From contig CM026386.1 of the NCBI GenBank assembly GCA_014843695.1, positions 13,947,017 through 14,011,016 of the forward strand: 64,000 nucleotides of DNA, in the 5' to 3' direction. The stretch is from Archivesica marissinica (taxonomy: Eukaryota > Mollusca > Bivalvia > Venerida > Vesicomyidae). Position 1 is the stretch's first letter. Every line of letters begins with the position of its first letter. A program made the translations under genes and the position numbers. Of this stretch, positions 45,428-56,296 are shown piece after piece. The notes beneath the pieces were generated by a model. The model searched no databases. It was not told the origin of the DNA and worked only from the letters and a program-made list of their open reading frames with translations.

Positions 45428-46795
45428 GGAGCGTAAGATGGTCATCACAGGTAAATACCCCAATAAGATCTGCAAAAGGCATGTAACATACTAGCTTCAG
45501 ATAAAATACAAGTAGCTAAAGGAGATCCGTATGTGTCATAAGATGATCATCACAGGTAAATACCTCAATAAGATCTGCAAAAGGCATGTAACATACTAGC
45601 TTCAGATAAAATACAAGTAGCTAAAGGAGATCCGTATGTGTCATAAGATGGTCATCACAGGTAAATACCCCAATAAGATCTGCAAAAGGCATGTAACATA
45701 CTAGCTTCAGATAAAATACAAGTAGCTAAAGGAGATCCGTATGTGTCATAAGATGATCATCACAGGTAAATACCTCAATAAGATCTGCAAAAGGCATGTA
45801 ACATACTAGCTTCAGATAAAATACAAGTAGCTAAAGGAGATCCGTATGTGTCATAAGATGATCATCACAGGTAAATACCTCAATAAGATCTGCAAAAGGC
45901 ATGTAACATACTAGCTTCAGATAAAATACAAGTAGCTAAAGGAGATCCGTATGTGTCATAAGATGATCATCACAGGTAAATACCCCAATAAGATCTGCAA
46001 AAGGCATGTAACATACTAGCTTCAGATAAAATACAAGTAGCTAAAGGAGATCCGTATGTGTCATAAGATGATCATCACAGGTAAATACCTCAATAAGATC
46101 TGCAAAAGGCATGTAACATACTAGCTTTAGATAAAATACAAGTAGCTAAAGGAGATCCGTATGTGTCATAAGATGATCATCACAGGTAAATACCCCAATA
46201 AGATCTGCAAAAGGCATGTAACATACTAGCTTCAGATAAAATACAAGTAGCTAAAGGAGATCCGTATGTGTCATAAGATGATCATCACAGGTAAATACCC
46301 CAATAAGATCTGCAAAAGGCATGTAACATACTAGCTTCAGATAAAATACAAGTAGCTAAAGGAGATCCGTATGTGTCATAAGATGATCATCACAGGTAAA
46401 TACCTCAATAAGATCTGCAAAAGGCATGTAACATACTAGCTTCAGATAAAATACAAGTAGCTAAAGGAGATCCGTATGTGTCATAAGATGATCATCACAG
46501 GTAAATACCTCAATAAGATCTGCAAAAGGCATGTAACATACTAGCTTCAGATAAAATACAAGTAGCTAAAGGAGATCCGTATGTGTCATAAGATGATCAT
46601 CACAGGTAAATACCCCAATAAGATCTGCAAAAGGCATGTAACATACTAGCTTCAGATAAAATACAAGTAGCTAAAGGAGATCCGTATGTGTCATAAGATG
46701 ATCATCACAGGTAAATACCCCAATAAGATCTGCAAAAGGCATGTAACATACTAGCTTCAGATAAAACAAAAGTAGCTAAAGGAGATCCGTATGTC
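45428..46795. repeat. 105-bp tandem array (about 13 copies)
   Basis: The very homogeneous unit starts ATAAGATGATCATCACAGGT and includes GCAAAAGGCATGTAACATAC and GTAGCTAAAGGAGATCCGTA. Variation is mostly GG/GA and CC/CT at two sites. It lies in the SRCR intron. Confidence 0.95.
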
Positions 46796-47060
46796 TACTA
46801 GATTTACTGCACCACTTCTTTGGCGATAACACAGACCTGTCATTATTTAGCATAGACAATTCGAGTAACCTGTCCATTCACTTGAATCAAAGTAGTTTAA
46901 CATTGTGTGGTACTGTAGATTGTAGTTTAATTAGTTTAATCTTATTTTATTTGCCATTTGACATCTACATTACATACATACATGACAAAGCAAAGAAAGG
47001 GCAAAATGAGTTGGGCAACAAGTTCTAACAACATTAGAAAACTGCCCTCCCTCCCCAAAT
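46796..47060. other. SRCR intron; short interspersed motif
   Basis: Contains GAGTTGGGCAACAAGTTCTA followed by CTGCCCTCCC. Similar wording recurs near 50165 and 50690. No gene. Confidence 0.4.
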
Positions 47061-47084
47061 GTGCACAACTATTCTACATTGACC

Positions 47085-50000
47085 TACATATAATTCACCA
47101 GTACTGCGCATTAATCTAGATATTATATACCTCTATGCTGCATTGACCTACAGATAATTCACCAATACTGTGCATTAATCTAGATATTATTCAACACAAT
47201 TCTACATTGACCTACATATAATTCACCAGTACTGCGCATTAATCTAGATATTATTCAACACAATTCTACATTGACCTACACATAATTCACAAGTACTGCG
47301 CATTAATCTAGATATTATTCAACACAATTCTACATTGACATACAGATAATTCACCAGTACTGCCCATTAATCAAGATATTATTCAACACAATTCTACATT
47401 GACCTACATATAATTCACCAGTACTGCGCATTAAACTAGATATTATTCAACACAATTCTACATTGACCTACATATAATTCACCAGTACTGCGCATTAATC
47501 TAGATATTATTCAACACAATTCTACATTGACCTACAGATAATTCACCAATACTGCGCATTAATCTATATATTATTCAACACAATTCTACATTGACCTACA
47601 GATAATTCACCAATACTGCGTATTAATCTAGATATTATTCAACACAATTCTACATTGACCTACAGATAATTCACCAATACTGCGCATTAATCTAGATATT
47701 ATTCAACACAATTCTACATTGACCTACAGATAATTCACCAGTATTGCGCATTAATCTAGATATTATTCAACACAATTCTACATTGACCTACAGATAATTC
47801 ACCAGTACTGCGCATTAATCTAGATATTATTCAACACAATTCTACATTGACCTGCAGATAATTCACCAACACTGAGCATTAATCTAGATATTATTCAACA
47901 CAATTCTACATTGACCTACAGATAATTCACCAGTACTGCGCATTAATCTAGATATTATTCAACACAATTCTACATTGACCTGCAGATAATTCACCAACAC
48001 NNNNNNNNNNNNNNNNNNNNNNNNNNNNNNNNNNNNNNNNNNNNNNNNNNNNNNNNNNNNNNNNNNNNNNNNNNNNNNNNNNNNNNNNNNNNNNNNNNNN
48101 NNNNNNNNNNNNNNNNNNNNNNNNNNNNNNNNNNNNNNNNNNNNNNNNNNNNNNNNNNNNNNNNNNNNNNNNNNNNNNNNNNNNNNNNNNNNNNNNNNNN
48201 NNNNNNNNNNNNNNNNNNNNNNNNNNNNNNNNNNNNNNNNNNNNNNNNNNNNNNNNNNNNNNNNNNNNNNNNNNNNNNNNNNNNNNNNNNNNNNNNNNNN
48301 NNNNNNNNNNNNNNNNNNNNNNNNNNNNNNNNNNNNNNNNNNNNNNNNNNNNNNNNNNNNNNNNNNNNNNNNNNNNNNNNNNNNNNNNNNNNNNNNNNNN
48401 NNNNNNNNNNNNNNNNNNNNNNNNNNNNNNNNNNNNNNNNNNNNNNNNNNNNNNNNNNNNNNNNNNNNNNNNNNNNNNNNNNNNNNNNNNNNNNNNNNNN
48501 NNNNNNNNNNNNNNNNNNNNNNNNNNNNNNNNNNNNNNNNNNNNNNNNNNNNNNNNNNNNNNNNNNNNNNNNNNNNNNNNNNNNNNNNNNNNNNNNNNNN
48601 NNNNNNNNNNNNNNNNNNNNNNNNNNNNNNNNNNNNNNNNNNNNNNNNNNNNNNNNNNNNNNNNNNNNNNNNNNNNNNNNNNNNNNNNNNNNNNNNNNNN
48701 NNNNNNNNNNNNNNNNNNNNNNNNNNNNNNNNNNNNNNNNNNNNNNNNNNNNNNNNNNNNNNNNNNNNNNNNNNNNNNNNNNNNNNNNNNNNNNNNNNNN
48801 NNNNNNNNNNNNNNNNNNNNNNNNNNNNNNNNNNNNNNNNNNNNNNNNNNNNNNNNNNNNNNNNNNNNNNNNNNNNNNNNNNNNNNNNNNNNNNNNNNNN
48901 NNNNNNNNNNNNNNNNNNNNNNNNNNNNNNNNNNNNNNNNNNNNNNNNNNNNNNNNNNNNNNNNNNNNNNNNNNNNNNNNNNNNNNNNNNNNNNNNNNNN
49001 ACATTGACCTACAGATAATTCACCAATACTGCGCATTAATCTAGATATTATTCAACACAATTCTACATTGACCTACAGATAATTCACCAATACTGCGCAT
49101 TAATCTAGATATTATTCAACACAAATCTACATTGACCACCTACAGATAATTCACCAATACTGCGTATTAATCTAGATATTATTCAACACAATTCTACATT
49201 GACCTACAGATAATTCACCAATACTGCGCATTAATCTAGATATTATTCAACACAATTCTACATTGACCTACAGATAATTCACCAATACTGCGCATTAATC
49301 TAGATATTATTCAACACAAATCTACATTGACCACCTACAGATAATTCACCAATACTGCGTATTAATCTAGATATTATTCAACACAATTCTACATTGACCT
49401 ACAGATAATTCACCAATACTGCGCATTAATCTAGATATTATTCAACACAATTCTACATTGACCTACAGATAATTCACCAATACTGCGCATTAATCTAGAT
49501 ATTATTCAACACAATTCTACATTGACCTGCAGATAATTCACCAGTACTGCGCATTAATCTAGATATTATTCAACATAATTCTACATTGACCTACAGATAA
49601 TTGACCAATACTGCGCATTAATCTAGATATTATTCAACACAATTCTACATTGACCTACAGATAATTCACCAATACTGCGCATTATTCTAGATATTATTCA
49701 ACACAATTCTACATTGACCTACAGATAATTCACCAGTACTACACATTAATCTAGATATTATTCAACACAATTCTACATTGACCTACAGATAATTCACCAA
49801 TACTGCGCATTATTCTAGATATTATTCAACACAATTTGACATTGACCTACAGATAATTCACCAATACTGCGCATTAATCTATATATTATTCAACACAAGT
49901 CTACATTGACCTGCAGATAATTCACCAGTACTGCGCATTAATCTAGATATTATTCAACATAATTCTACATTGACCTACAGATAATTCACCAATACTGCGC

Positions 50001-50150
50001 ATTAATCTATATATTATTCAACACAATTCTACATTGACCTACAGATAATTCACCAGTACTACGCATTAATCTAGATATTATTCAACACAATTTTACATTG
50101 ACCTACAGATAATTCACCAGTACTGCGCATTAATCTAGATTACAATTCTA
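47085..50150. repeat. 64-bp tandem array interrupted by the second gap
   Basis: The unit is CATTGACCTACAGATAATTC, ACCAATACTGCGCATTAATC and TAGATATTATTCAACACAAT then TCTA. About 14 copies are left of the gap and 18 right of it. The true copy number is unknown because the 1000-N gap lies inside the array. Confidence 0.95.
48001..49000. other. Assembly gap (1000 N)
   Basis: Exactly 1000 N inside the 64-bp array, a placeholder of unknown real size. Confidence 0.98.
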
Positions 50151-50312
50151 CATTGAGATACAAGTTCTAACAACAGTAGTAATCTGCCCTCACCAAAACA
50201 TTGATCGTTGTTCTAGTTGAATCAACATGTGAAACATGAGGTCGTGATCCAGAAATTAGAAAATTCGAATTCAGTATTAACTTAAGGAAGTAGTACAGTA
50301 TATTATTGTAAG

Positions 50313-50491
50313 GATAGGGAAGTATGTGAGATGGTACGATGATCGCCAGATCGGACAGGTTGGGTTTCTCCGGGTACTCCGGTTTCCTCCCACACGAATG
50401 ACAACATATACGCTTTCATCCGAGCCAACGAAAGTGATTAATATAAGTTGTTAGAACTTGCTTTCGCAATCGTTGTAAAATAAATAAAGTA
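50313..50491 (+). mobile_element. SINE family C (5'-truncated)
   Basis: The body is GGGAAGTATGTGAGATGGTA and TCCGGGTACTCCGGTTTCCT. The tail is GTGATTAATATAAGTTGTTA then GAACTTGCTTTCGCAATCG, ending GTAAAATAAATAAAG. The tRNA head is absent. Confidence 0.78.
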
Positions 50492-50798
50492 GTACAGGAT
50501 ATTAATGTTGTTATTGGACGTTATTTCAATGTGTGATCACGGAAATTTGTATTGGTTTAGTGTAATCATATTGTATTGCATTCATTCTATATATAAAATG
50601 TACAATACAAGACAAATGAAGTAAGCATAATATACGATTCGCGGCATTGTTTGTACAAGGATTGTCAATAAATGTTGAAGCAAATTGGTTGGGCAACAAC
50701 ATTAATTACGACCCTCCCCGACATTTGTATTAGGCCAAGAGTGGGGAAAAAACTTATTTTGGTTATAACGAGATGAATAAAATCCTAACTTACATTAA
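50492..50798. other. SRCR intron; no gene recognised
   Basis: GATTGTCAATAAATGTTGAA then GCAAATTGGTTGGG (about 50665) recurs inverted at 28650-28700, indicating an interspersed repeat of unknown type. Confidence 0.4.
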
Positions 50799-51036
50799 CC
50801 CATTCAACCCCAAGTAACTGACATGGACTGATGCGTGATATTTTCAGACCAATAAATTAATAAGAAAATTACCTTTGGACCAGTTCATTTATCAAAATGG
50901 GTAATTTTATCTAAAAATAGTAATAATTATTACTGGCAAAAAAGTGCAGATCCTGATGAGACGGCTCGTCACGAGCCGGCTCATCTGGATCTACACTTTT
51001 CATAAGCCTATTTAGAGGCCTGTGGGGTTGAAAGGG
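50799..51036 (-). mobile_element. 238-bp piggyBac-like MITE, copy 2 (inverted)
   Basis: The ends CCCATTCAACCCC and GGGGTTGAAAGGG are flanked by TTAA on both sides. The internal hairpin CAGATCCTGATGAGACGGCT matches copy 1 at 44944-45175 in the opposite orientation. Confidence 0.8.
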
Positions 51037-51197
51037 TTAATAAACACAACTCTTCTTTTTCTTTTATGACTTGACTATATTTGTTATCCAATTTTAATCA
51101 TTTTATTCCCCCCTGTTGGGAGCCTCATTTCACTACAATACACAAACGCACAACCCGCTTATGTTAGTGTGAATGTGCGAAATAACAACAGGTCCGT

Positions 51198-51487
51198 GAT
51201 TTTACGTTTATTTATCGTCGCTACCGGTTGCCCATATGAGCGACGCCTCCTGAAGATATTAGTTATTTTAGATTTTTGGAGGATAGTGCAATGATACAGA
51301 GAGAGATCCATTCCAGAATCTCCTCTGGTTCTTTTACGTGCACGATGTAAAGCACCGACACGAGACCTCGGTTTAACGTCCCATCTGAAAGACTGTTAAT
51401 GTTATTAGGGTCAGACGGGGGATCGAACCTGCGATCCCTGGATTACCAGTCCACCGTGTTACCACTGGACTGCATATCCGTCTGTAA
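51198..51487 (-). mobile_element. SINE family B (full length)
   Basis: On the minus strand it runs from GACGGATATGCAGTCCAGTG through GGTTCGATCCCCCGTCTGAC to GCTACCGGTTGCCC (tail complement), flanked by AACAACAGGTCCGKSAT on both sides (51185-51198 and 51487-51503), a likely target-site duplication. Confidence 0.85.
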
Positions 51488-51594
51488 CAACAGGTCCGGC
51501 ATAATTTTCAAGTTATATAGTTTCAGTCTGTTGTCAATATTGAAAACAACAGACAAAACAAATTCATTAGAACATACTATTTTATAAATAACTG

Positions 51595-51740
51595 TTACTG
51601 GCATTTAAATTCCACATTGCCTCTTCTCTCTCCTTCATGGTGATGGATTCCATCAGGAATGAGGTCTCGAGAGTGATTAATATAAGTTGAAAGAACTTGT
51701 TTCGCAATCGAGCTAAAATAAATTTGTATAAACTAATAAA
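51595..51740 (+). mobile_element. SINE family E (5'-truncated)
   Basis: ATTGCCTCTTCTCTCTCCTT, GATGGATTCCATCAGGAATG and tail GAGAGTGATTAATATAAGTT then TCGCAATCGAGCTAAAATAA. Confidence 0.75.
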
Positions 51741-51904
51741 ATAGTTAACATACAAACTACATGCAACCGCGGAGGAATACGAACTACAAGCAGTGGGGAA
51801 GAAAATTCCATATTCCACTGTTTCAAATCGGCGAAAGATAGTATTTTCTTTTTCACTGAGAAAACTCAGTCATTCGCTGTAAATGTCTCTTTGTATTGTG
51901 ATCC

Positions 51905-52553
51905 ACCCACGACTGCAGATGAACATGAAATGAACACGACTGCAGTAATCAGACCAGCTGAACATGAAATGAACACGACTGCAGTAATCAGACCAGATGA
52001 ACATGAAATGAACACGACTGCAGTAATCAGACCAGATGAACATGAAATGAACACGACTGCAGTAATCAGACCAGCTGAACATGAAATGAACACGACTGCA
52101 GTAATCAGACCAGCTGAACATGAAATGAACACGACTGCAGTAATCAGACCAGATGAACATGAAATGAACACGACTGCAGTAATCAGACCAGATGAACATG
52201 AAATGAACACGACTGCAGTAATCAGACCAGCTGAACATGAAATGAACACGACTGCAGTAATCAGACCAGCTGAACATGAAATGAACACGACTGCAGTAAT
52301 CAGACCAGATGAACATGAAATGAACACGACTGCAGTAATCAGACCAGATGAACATGAAATGAACACGACTGCAGTAATCAGACCAGCTGAACATGAAATG
52401 AACACGACTGCAGTAATCAGACCAGCTGAACATGAAATGAACACGACTGCAGTAATCAGACCAGATGAACATGAAATGAACACGACTGCAGTAATCAGAC
52501 CAGATGAACATGAAATGAACACGACTGCAGTAATCAGACCAGCTGAACATGAA
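51905..52553. repeat. 39-bp array with a four-unit higher-order pattern
   Basis: Sixteen to seventeen units of GAACATGAAATGAACACGAC then TGCAGTAATCAGACCAGMT. The only variation is GCT (A) or GAT (D) at the unit end, in the strict order A-D-D-A repeated. This gives a 156-bp higher-order unit. Open frames on both strands are artefacts of the 39-bp period. Confidence 0.95.
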
Positions 52554-52949
52554 ATACATGTCCATGCTTTTGTATTTTCAGAATTGTTATTATTTACAAA
52601 GCATATCCTGAACATTCAAGTCGATTCTTGTGTTATTCTAAGTCTTCGAGATATGTTGACTTATGTAACAACCTGGTTATCTTGGAAAGACCCAATATGT
52701 ATACATTATCATTGTGTGCATAGCCTACATGTAGTATGTGGTCCTTGGGGGGGGGGGCACTCACTAATGTTGGTAAAACGTGTTGCCCAACCCATTTGCT
52801 TCTTGATTTTATTCTTACAGTGTTCAAGTATAAGCATAGCATTGCAGTTGTATTATTTTGCTTATATAAATTTCTTCTTTTTATATTTGTAATTGTATTA
52901 ATATTAATATATAAACAAGCAATACAATTTATTAAACTAAACTGTGGCC

Positions 52950-53520
52950 TTAATGCTTAAAACATTCAATGGCATAGCACCTGTCTATCTGCAGGAGTCA
53001 ATTTCATATTTACTTCCGATGTGCGAACTCAAAACTCAAAAGCGACCATTCTTCAATGTGTGTGTGTTTTACGTTTATTTATCGTCGCTACCGGTTGCTC
53101 ATATGAGCGACGCCTCCTGAAGAGATTAGTCATTTTAGATTGTGGAGGATAGTGCAATGATATAGACAGAGACCCATTCCAGAGTCTCCTCTGGTTCTTT
53201 TACGTGCACGGTGTAAAGCACCGACACGAGAACTCGGTTTAACGTCCCATCTGAAAGACTGTTAATTTTATTAGGGTCAGACGGGGGATCGAACCTGCGA
53301 TCCATGGATTACCAGTCCAGTGTTTTACCACTGGGCTACAGATCCGCCCGTCATTCTTCAATCTCCAACTTTACCCTCCTAAGCCAAAATACTGAATTTT
53401 TTAGAAAATCTTTCTTATATTCAGGGACACACTTGTGGAATCCCCACCCCTCATCACACCAAAACAGCACATAAAGAATTCCCACACTGCTGTTTAATGA
53501 AAGCAGTTATGTATTTGTGA
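52950..53520 (+). pseudogene. LINE ORF2 C-terminal remnant interrupted by a SINE
   Basis: From 52956 the plus strand reads LKTFNGIAPVYLQESISYLL, and after the SINE a shifted frame reads YSGTHLWNPHP. The order K-x-x-x-G-x-A-P-x-Y-L-x-E ... LWN-x-x-P is the usual end of CR1/Jockey-type LINE reverse transcriptase ORFs. The frame is broken by a stop and a shift, so it is a dead fragment. A SINE B (53058-53351) splits it with an 11-bp duplication. Confidence 0.6.
53058..53351 (-). mobile_element. SINE family B inserted in a LINE remnant (11-bp TSD)
   Basis: Full-length family B on the minus strand, from GCGGATCTGTAGCCCAGTGG to the CGTTTATTTATCGTCGCTAC end. It is flanked by CATTCTTCAAT at 53047-53057 and 53352-53362. 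Confidence 0.88.
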
Positions 53521-53787
53521 CATTGTTCTACCTGAACACAGCAATTTAATGACAACAATATGATAACAATTTGTGATATTTTTCGTCACCATGACGACAC
53601 GCATTCTCTGATCTCTAAAATACACTTCAAATAACACGACCATGTTAGGTTTAGACAATTTGGTATAATTTAACTTTCAACGAATGTACTGAAAATCCCC
53701 ATGTGATTACTTTATCGATTGGATGTCATGATAAGGAGTTATTACAATGAGCGAACGGCATCGCTGAGGTTTCTAACAAATAAAGTG
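53363..53787. other. SRCR intron; LINE remnant then unique sequence
   Basis: The left part continues the LINE remnant to about 53520. Nothing recognised beyond. Confidence 0.4.
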
Positions 53788-53895
53788 TATGTGTGTATAT
53801 GTGTGTGTGTGTGTGCGTGCGTGCGTGCACGCGCGTGTGTGCGTGCGTGCGTGGGTGCGTGTGTGGGTGCGTGCGTGCGTGCGTGTGTGCGTGTT
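53788..53895. repeat. GT/GTGC simple repeat
   Basis: Tracts of GTGTGTGTGTG and GTGCGTGCGTGC that adjoin the tail end of the SINE B copy at 53893. Confidence 0.95.
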
Positions 53896-54165
53896 ACGTT
53901 TATTTATCGTCGCTACCGGTTGCCCATATGAGCGACGCCTCCTAAAGATATTATACATTTTAGATGTGTGGAGGATAGTGCAATGATACTGGCAGAGACC
54001 CATTCCAGAATCTTCTCTGGTTCTTTTACGTGCACGATGTAAAGCATCGACACAAGACCTCGGTGTAAAGTCCCATCTGAAAGACTGTTAATTTTATTAG
54101 GGTCAGACGGGGTATCGAACCTGCGATCCCTGGATTACCAGTCCACTGGACTAGAGATCCGTTTG
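53893..54165 (-). mobile_element. SINE family B
   Basis: Minus-strand copy: head ACGGATCTCTAGTCCAGTGG, GGTTCGATACCCCGTCTGAC, tail complement ACGTTTATTTATCGTCGCTA. The tail lies next to the GT/GTGC tract, as with the CA/GT tracts next to other copies. Confidence 0.83.
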
Positions 54166-54345
54166 TTCAAATAAAGTGCGCTGTTCAAATAAAGTGCGAT
54201 TTATCCCGAACTATATATTGGTCTTTTTTAAAATTGGAATCCGTTTGTGTTTACTGTTGTTCTCTACCAAGATATTGCGGTATGAAACATGTGAGTGAAT
54301 CAGAATCATGTTAATTAATTGATAACAATGTTACCTTGAATAAAC

Positions 54346-54583
54346 CTGCTATGGCCAATGTATGTGGCAATTGTTTGCAAAGTATACATGCATGCAGCTT
54401 AAAGTTGTGTTTTATTTGACGAACAATATAAAGACTCGGGATAGGCTTTATATTTGGACAGATTTGTACAAAATTGTTTCAGATAGGGCCATTTTACTGA
54501 TCGATGCGAAATCTGACATACCACAGAGTAGAATCCCTGTACTTAAATATATATACTAGTACCCCCAAACGTGCCGAATCCCT
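54346..54583. mobile_element. Right-half copy of the 8-bp-TSD fold-back element
   Basis: ACCTGCTATGGCCAATGTAT through ATCCCTGTACTTAAATATAT and the terminal CAAACGTGCCGAATCCCTGT match 40280-40523 closely. The left half and inner palindrome are missing. Confidence 0.82.
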
Positions 54584-54612
54584 GTGGCTCCAGCGGGGTT
54601 CGAACTCCGGAA
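54584..54612 (-). mobile_element. SINE E head fragment
   Basis: GGCTCCAGCGGGGTTCGAAC then TCCGG is the B-box part of family E. The fold-back copy ends exactly at its edge. Confidence 0.5.
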
Positions 54613-54763
54613 GCCAAATAGAATGACATATCCTCCATAAAGAGTATCCAGGGGCAAGTAACTGATCATTGTCTCTCATAGGGAATTACATAGCACCACA
54701 TTATCCCGAATATTTTGCAGAGGAATGTTCTGAAGCAGAAGTAACGTGTATACGATACTTGTG

Positions 54764-54995
54764 GAAGTCGTGATAGCGTCGTGGTAGCGCGTTCGCTTTA
54801 GGTACGAACTGCGGCATGGAGTTCGAGCCCCGCTGAAGCCGTTACGAGTGTGCCCTTAGGCGAGGCACTTCAATTACATGTTGCCTCTTCTCTCTCCCTC
54901 GTGGTGATGGATTCCATCAGGAATGAGGTCTCGAGAGTGATCAATATAAGTTGTAAAAACTTGTTTCGCATTAAAGCTAAACTAAATTTGTATAA
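54764..54995 (+). mobile_element. SINE family E (full length)
   Basis: The head is GATAGCGTCGTGGTAGCGCG with B box GAGTTCGAGCCCC. The body is CGTTACGAGTGTGCCCTTAG and GTGATGGATTCCATCAGGAA. The tail is AGTGATCAATATAAGTTGTA then AAAACTTGTTTCGC. Confidence 0.82.
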
Positions 54996-55054
54996 ACTAA
55001 TATTTTATACATGTGGTGCAAAGGAAGATATTTCCTGACTAAACCATTTGTAAA

Positions 55055-56296
55055 CTTAGGAGAAATAATATATGTCTTTAGTTATTTATTGTTAACATAT
55101 AGGAAATAATATATGTCTTTATAGTTATTTATTGTTAACATATAGGAAATAATATATGTCTTTAGTTATTTATTGCTAACATATAGGAAATAATATATGT
55201 CTTTATAGTTATTTATTGCTAACATATAGGAAATAATATATGTCTTTATAGTTATTTATTGCTAACATATAGGAAATAATATATGTCTTTAGTTATTTAT
55301 TGTTAACATATAGGAAATAATATATGTCTTTATAGTTATTTATTGTTAACATATAGGAAATAATATATGTCTTTATAGTTATTTATTGCTAACATATAGG
55401 AAATAATATATGTCTTTATAGTTATTTATTGTTAACATATAGGAAATAATATATGTCTTTATAGTTATTTATTGTTAACATATAGGAAATAATATATGTC
55501 TTTATAGTTATTTATTGTTAACATATAGGAAATAATATATGTCTTTATAGTTATTTATTGCTAACATATAGGAAATAATATATGTCTTTAGTTATTTATT
55601 GCTAACATATAGGAAATAATATATGTCTTTATAGTTATTTATTGTTAACATATAGGAAATAATATATGTCTTTAGTTATTTATTGCTAACATATAGGAAA
55701 TAATATATGTCTTTATAGTTATTTATTGCTAACATATAGGAAATAATATATGTCTTTATAGTTATTTATTGCTAACATATAGGAAATAATATATGTCTTT
55801 AGTTATTTATTGTTAACATATAGGAAATAATATATGTCTTTATAGTTATTTATTGTTAACATATAGGAAATAATATATGTCTTTATAGTTATTTATTGTT
55901 AACATATAGGAAATAATATATGTCTTTATAGTTATTTATTGCTAACATATAGGAAATAATATATGTCTTTATAGTTATTTATTGTTAACATATAGGAAAT
56001 AATATATGTCTTTAGTTATTTATTGTTAACATATAGGAACTAATATATGTCTTTAGTTATTTATTGTTAACATATAGGAAATAATATATGTCTTTATAGT
56101 TATTTATTGTTAACATATAGGAAATAATATATGTCTTTATAGTTATTTATTGTTAACATATAGGAAATAATATATGTCTTTAGTTATTTATTGTTAACAT
56201 ATAGGAAATAATATATGTCTTTAGTTATTTATTGCTAACATATAGGAAATAATATATGTCTTTAGTTATTTATTGTTAACATATAGGAAATAATAT
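55055..56296. repeat. 39/43-bp AT-rich array, left part
   Basis: The unit is GGAAATAATATATGTCTTTA with TAGTTATTTATTGTTAACAT and ATA, with TTTAGTT/TTTATAGTT and GTTAA/GCTAA variants, about 30 copies. It continues at 58407 beyond a LINE insertion. Confidence 0.95.

Noticed and set aside
51866..52892. Repeat proteins of 231-333 residues around the 39-bp array
   Set aside because: Open on both strands with identical units and no splice support.
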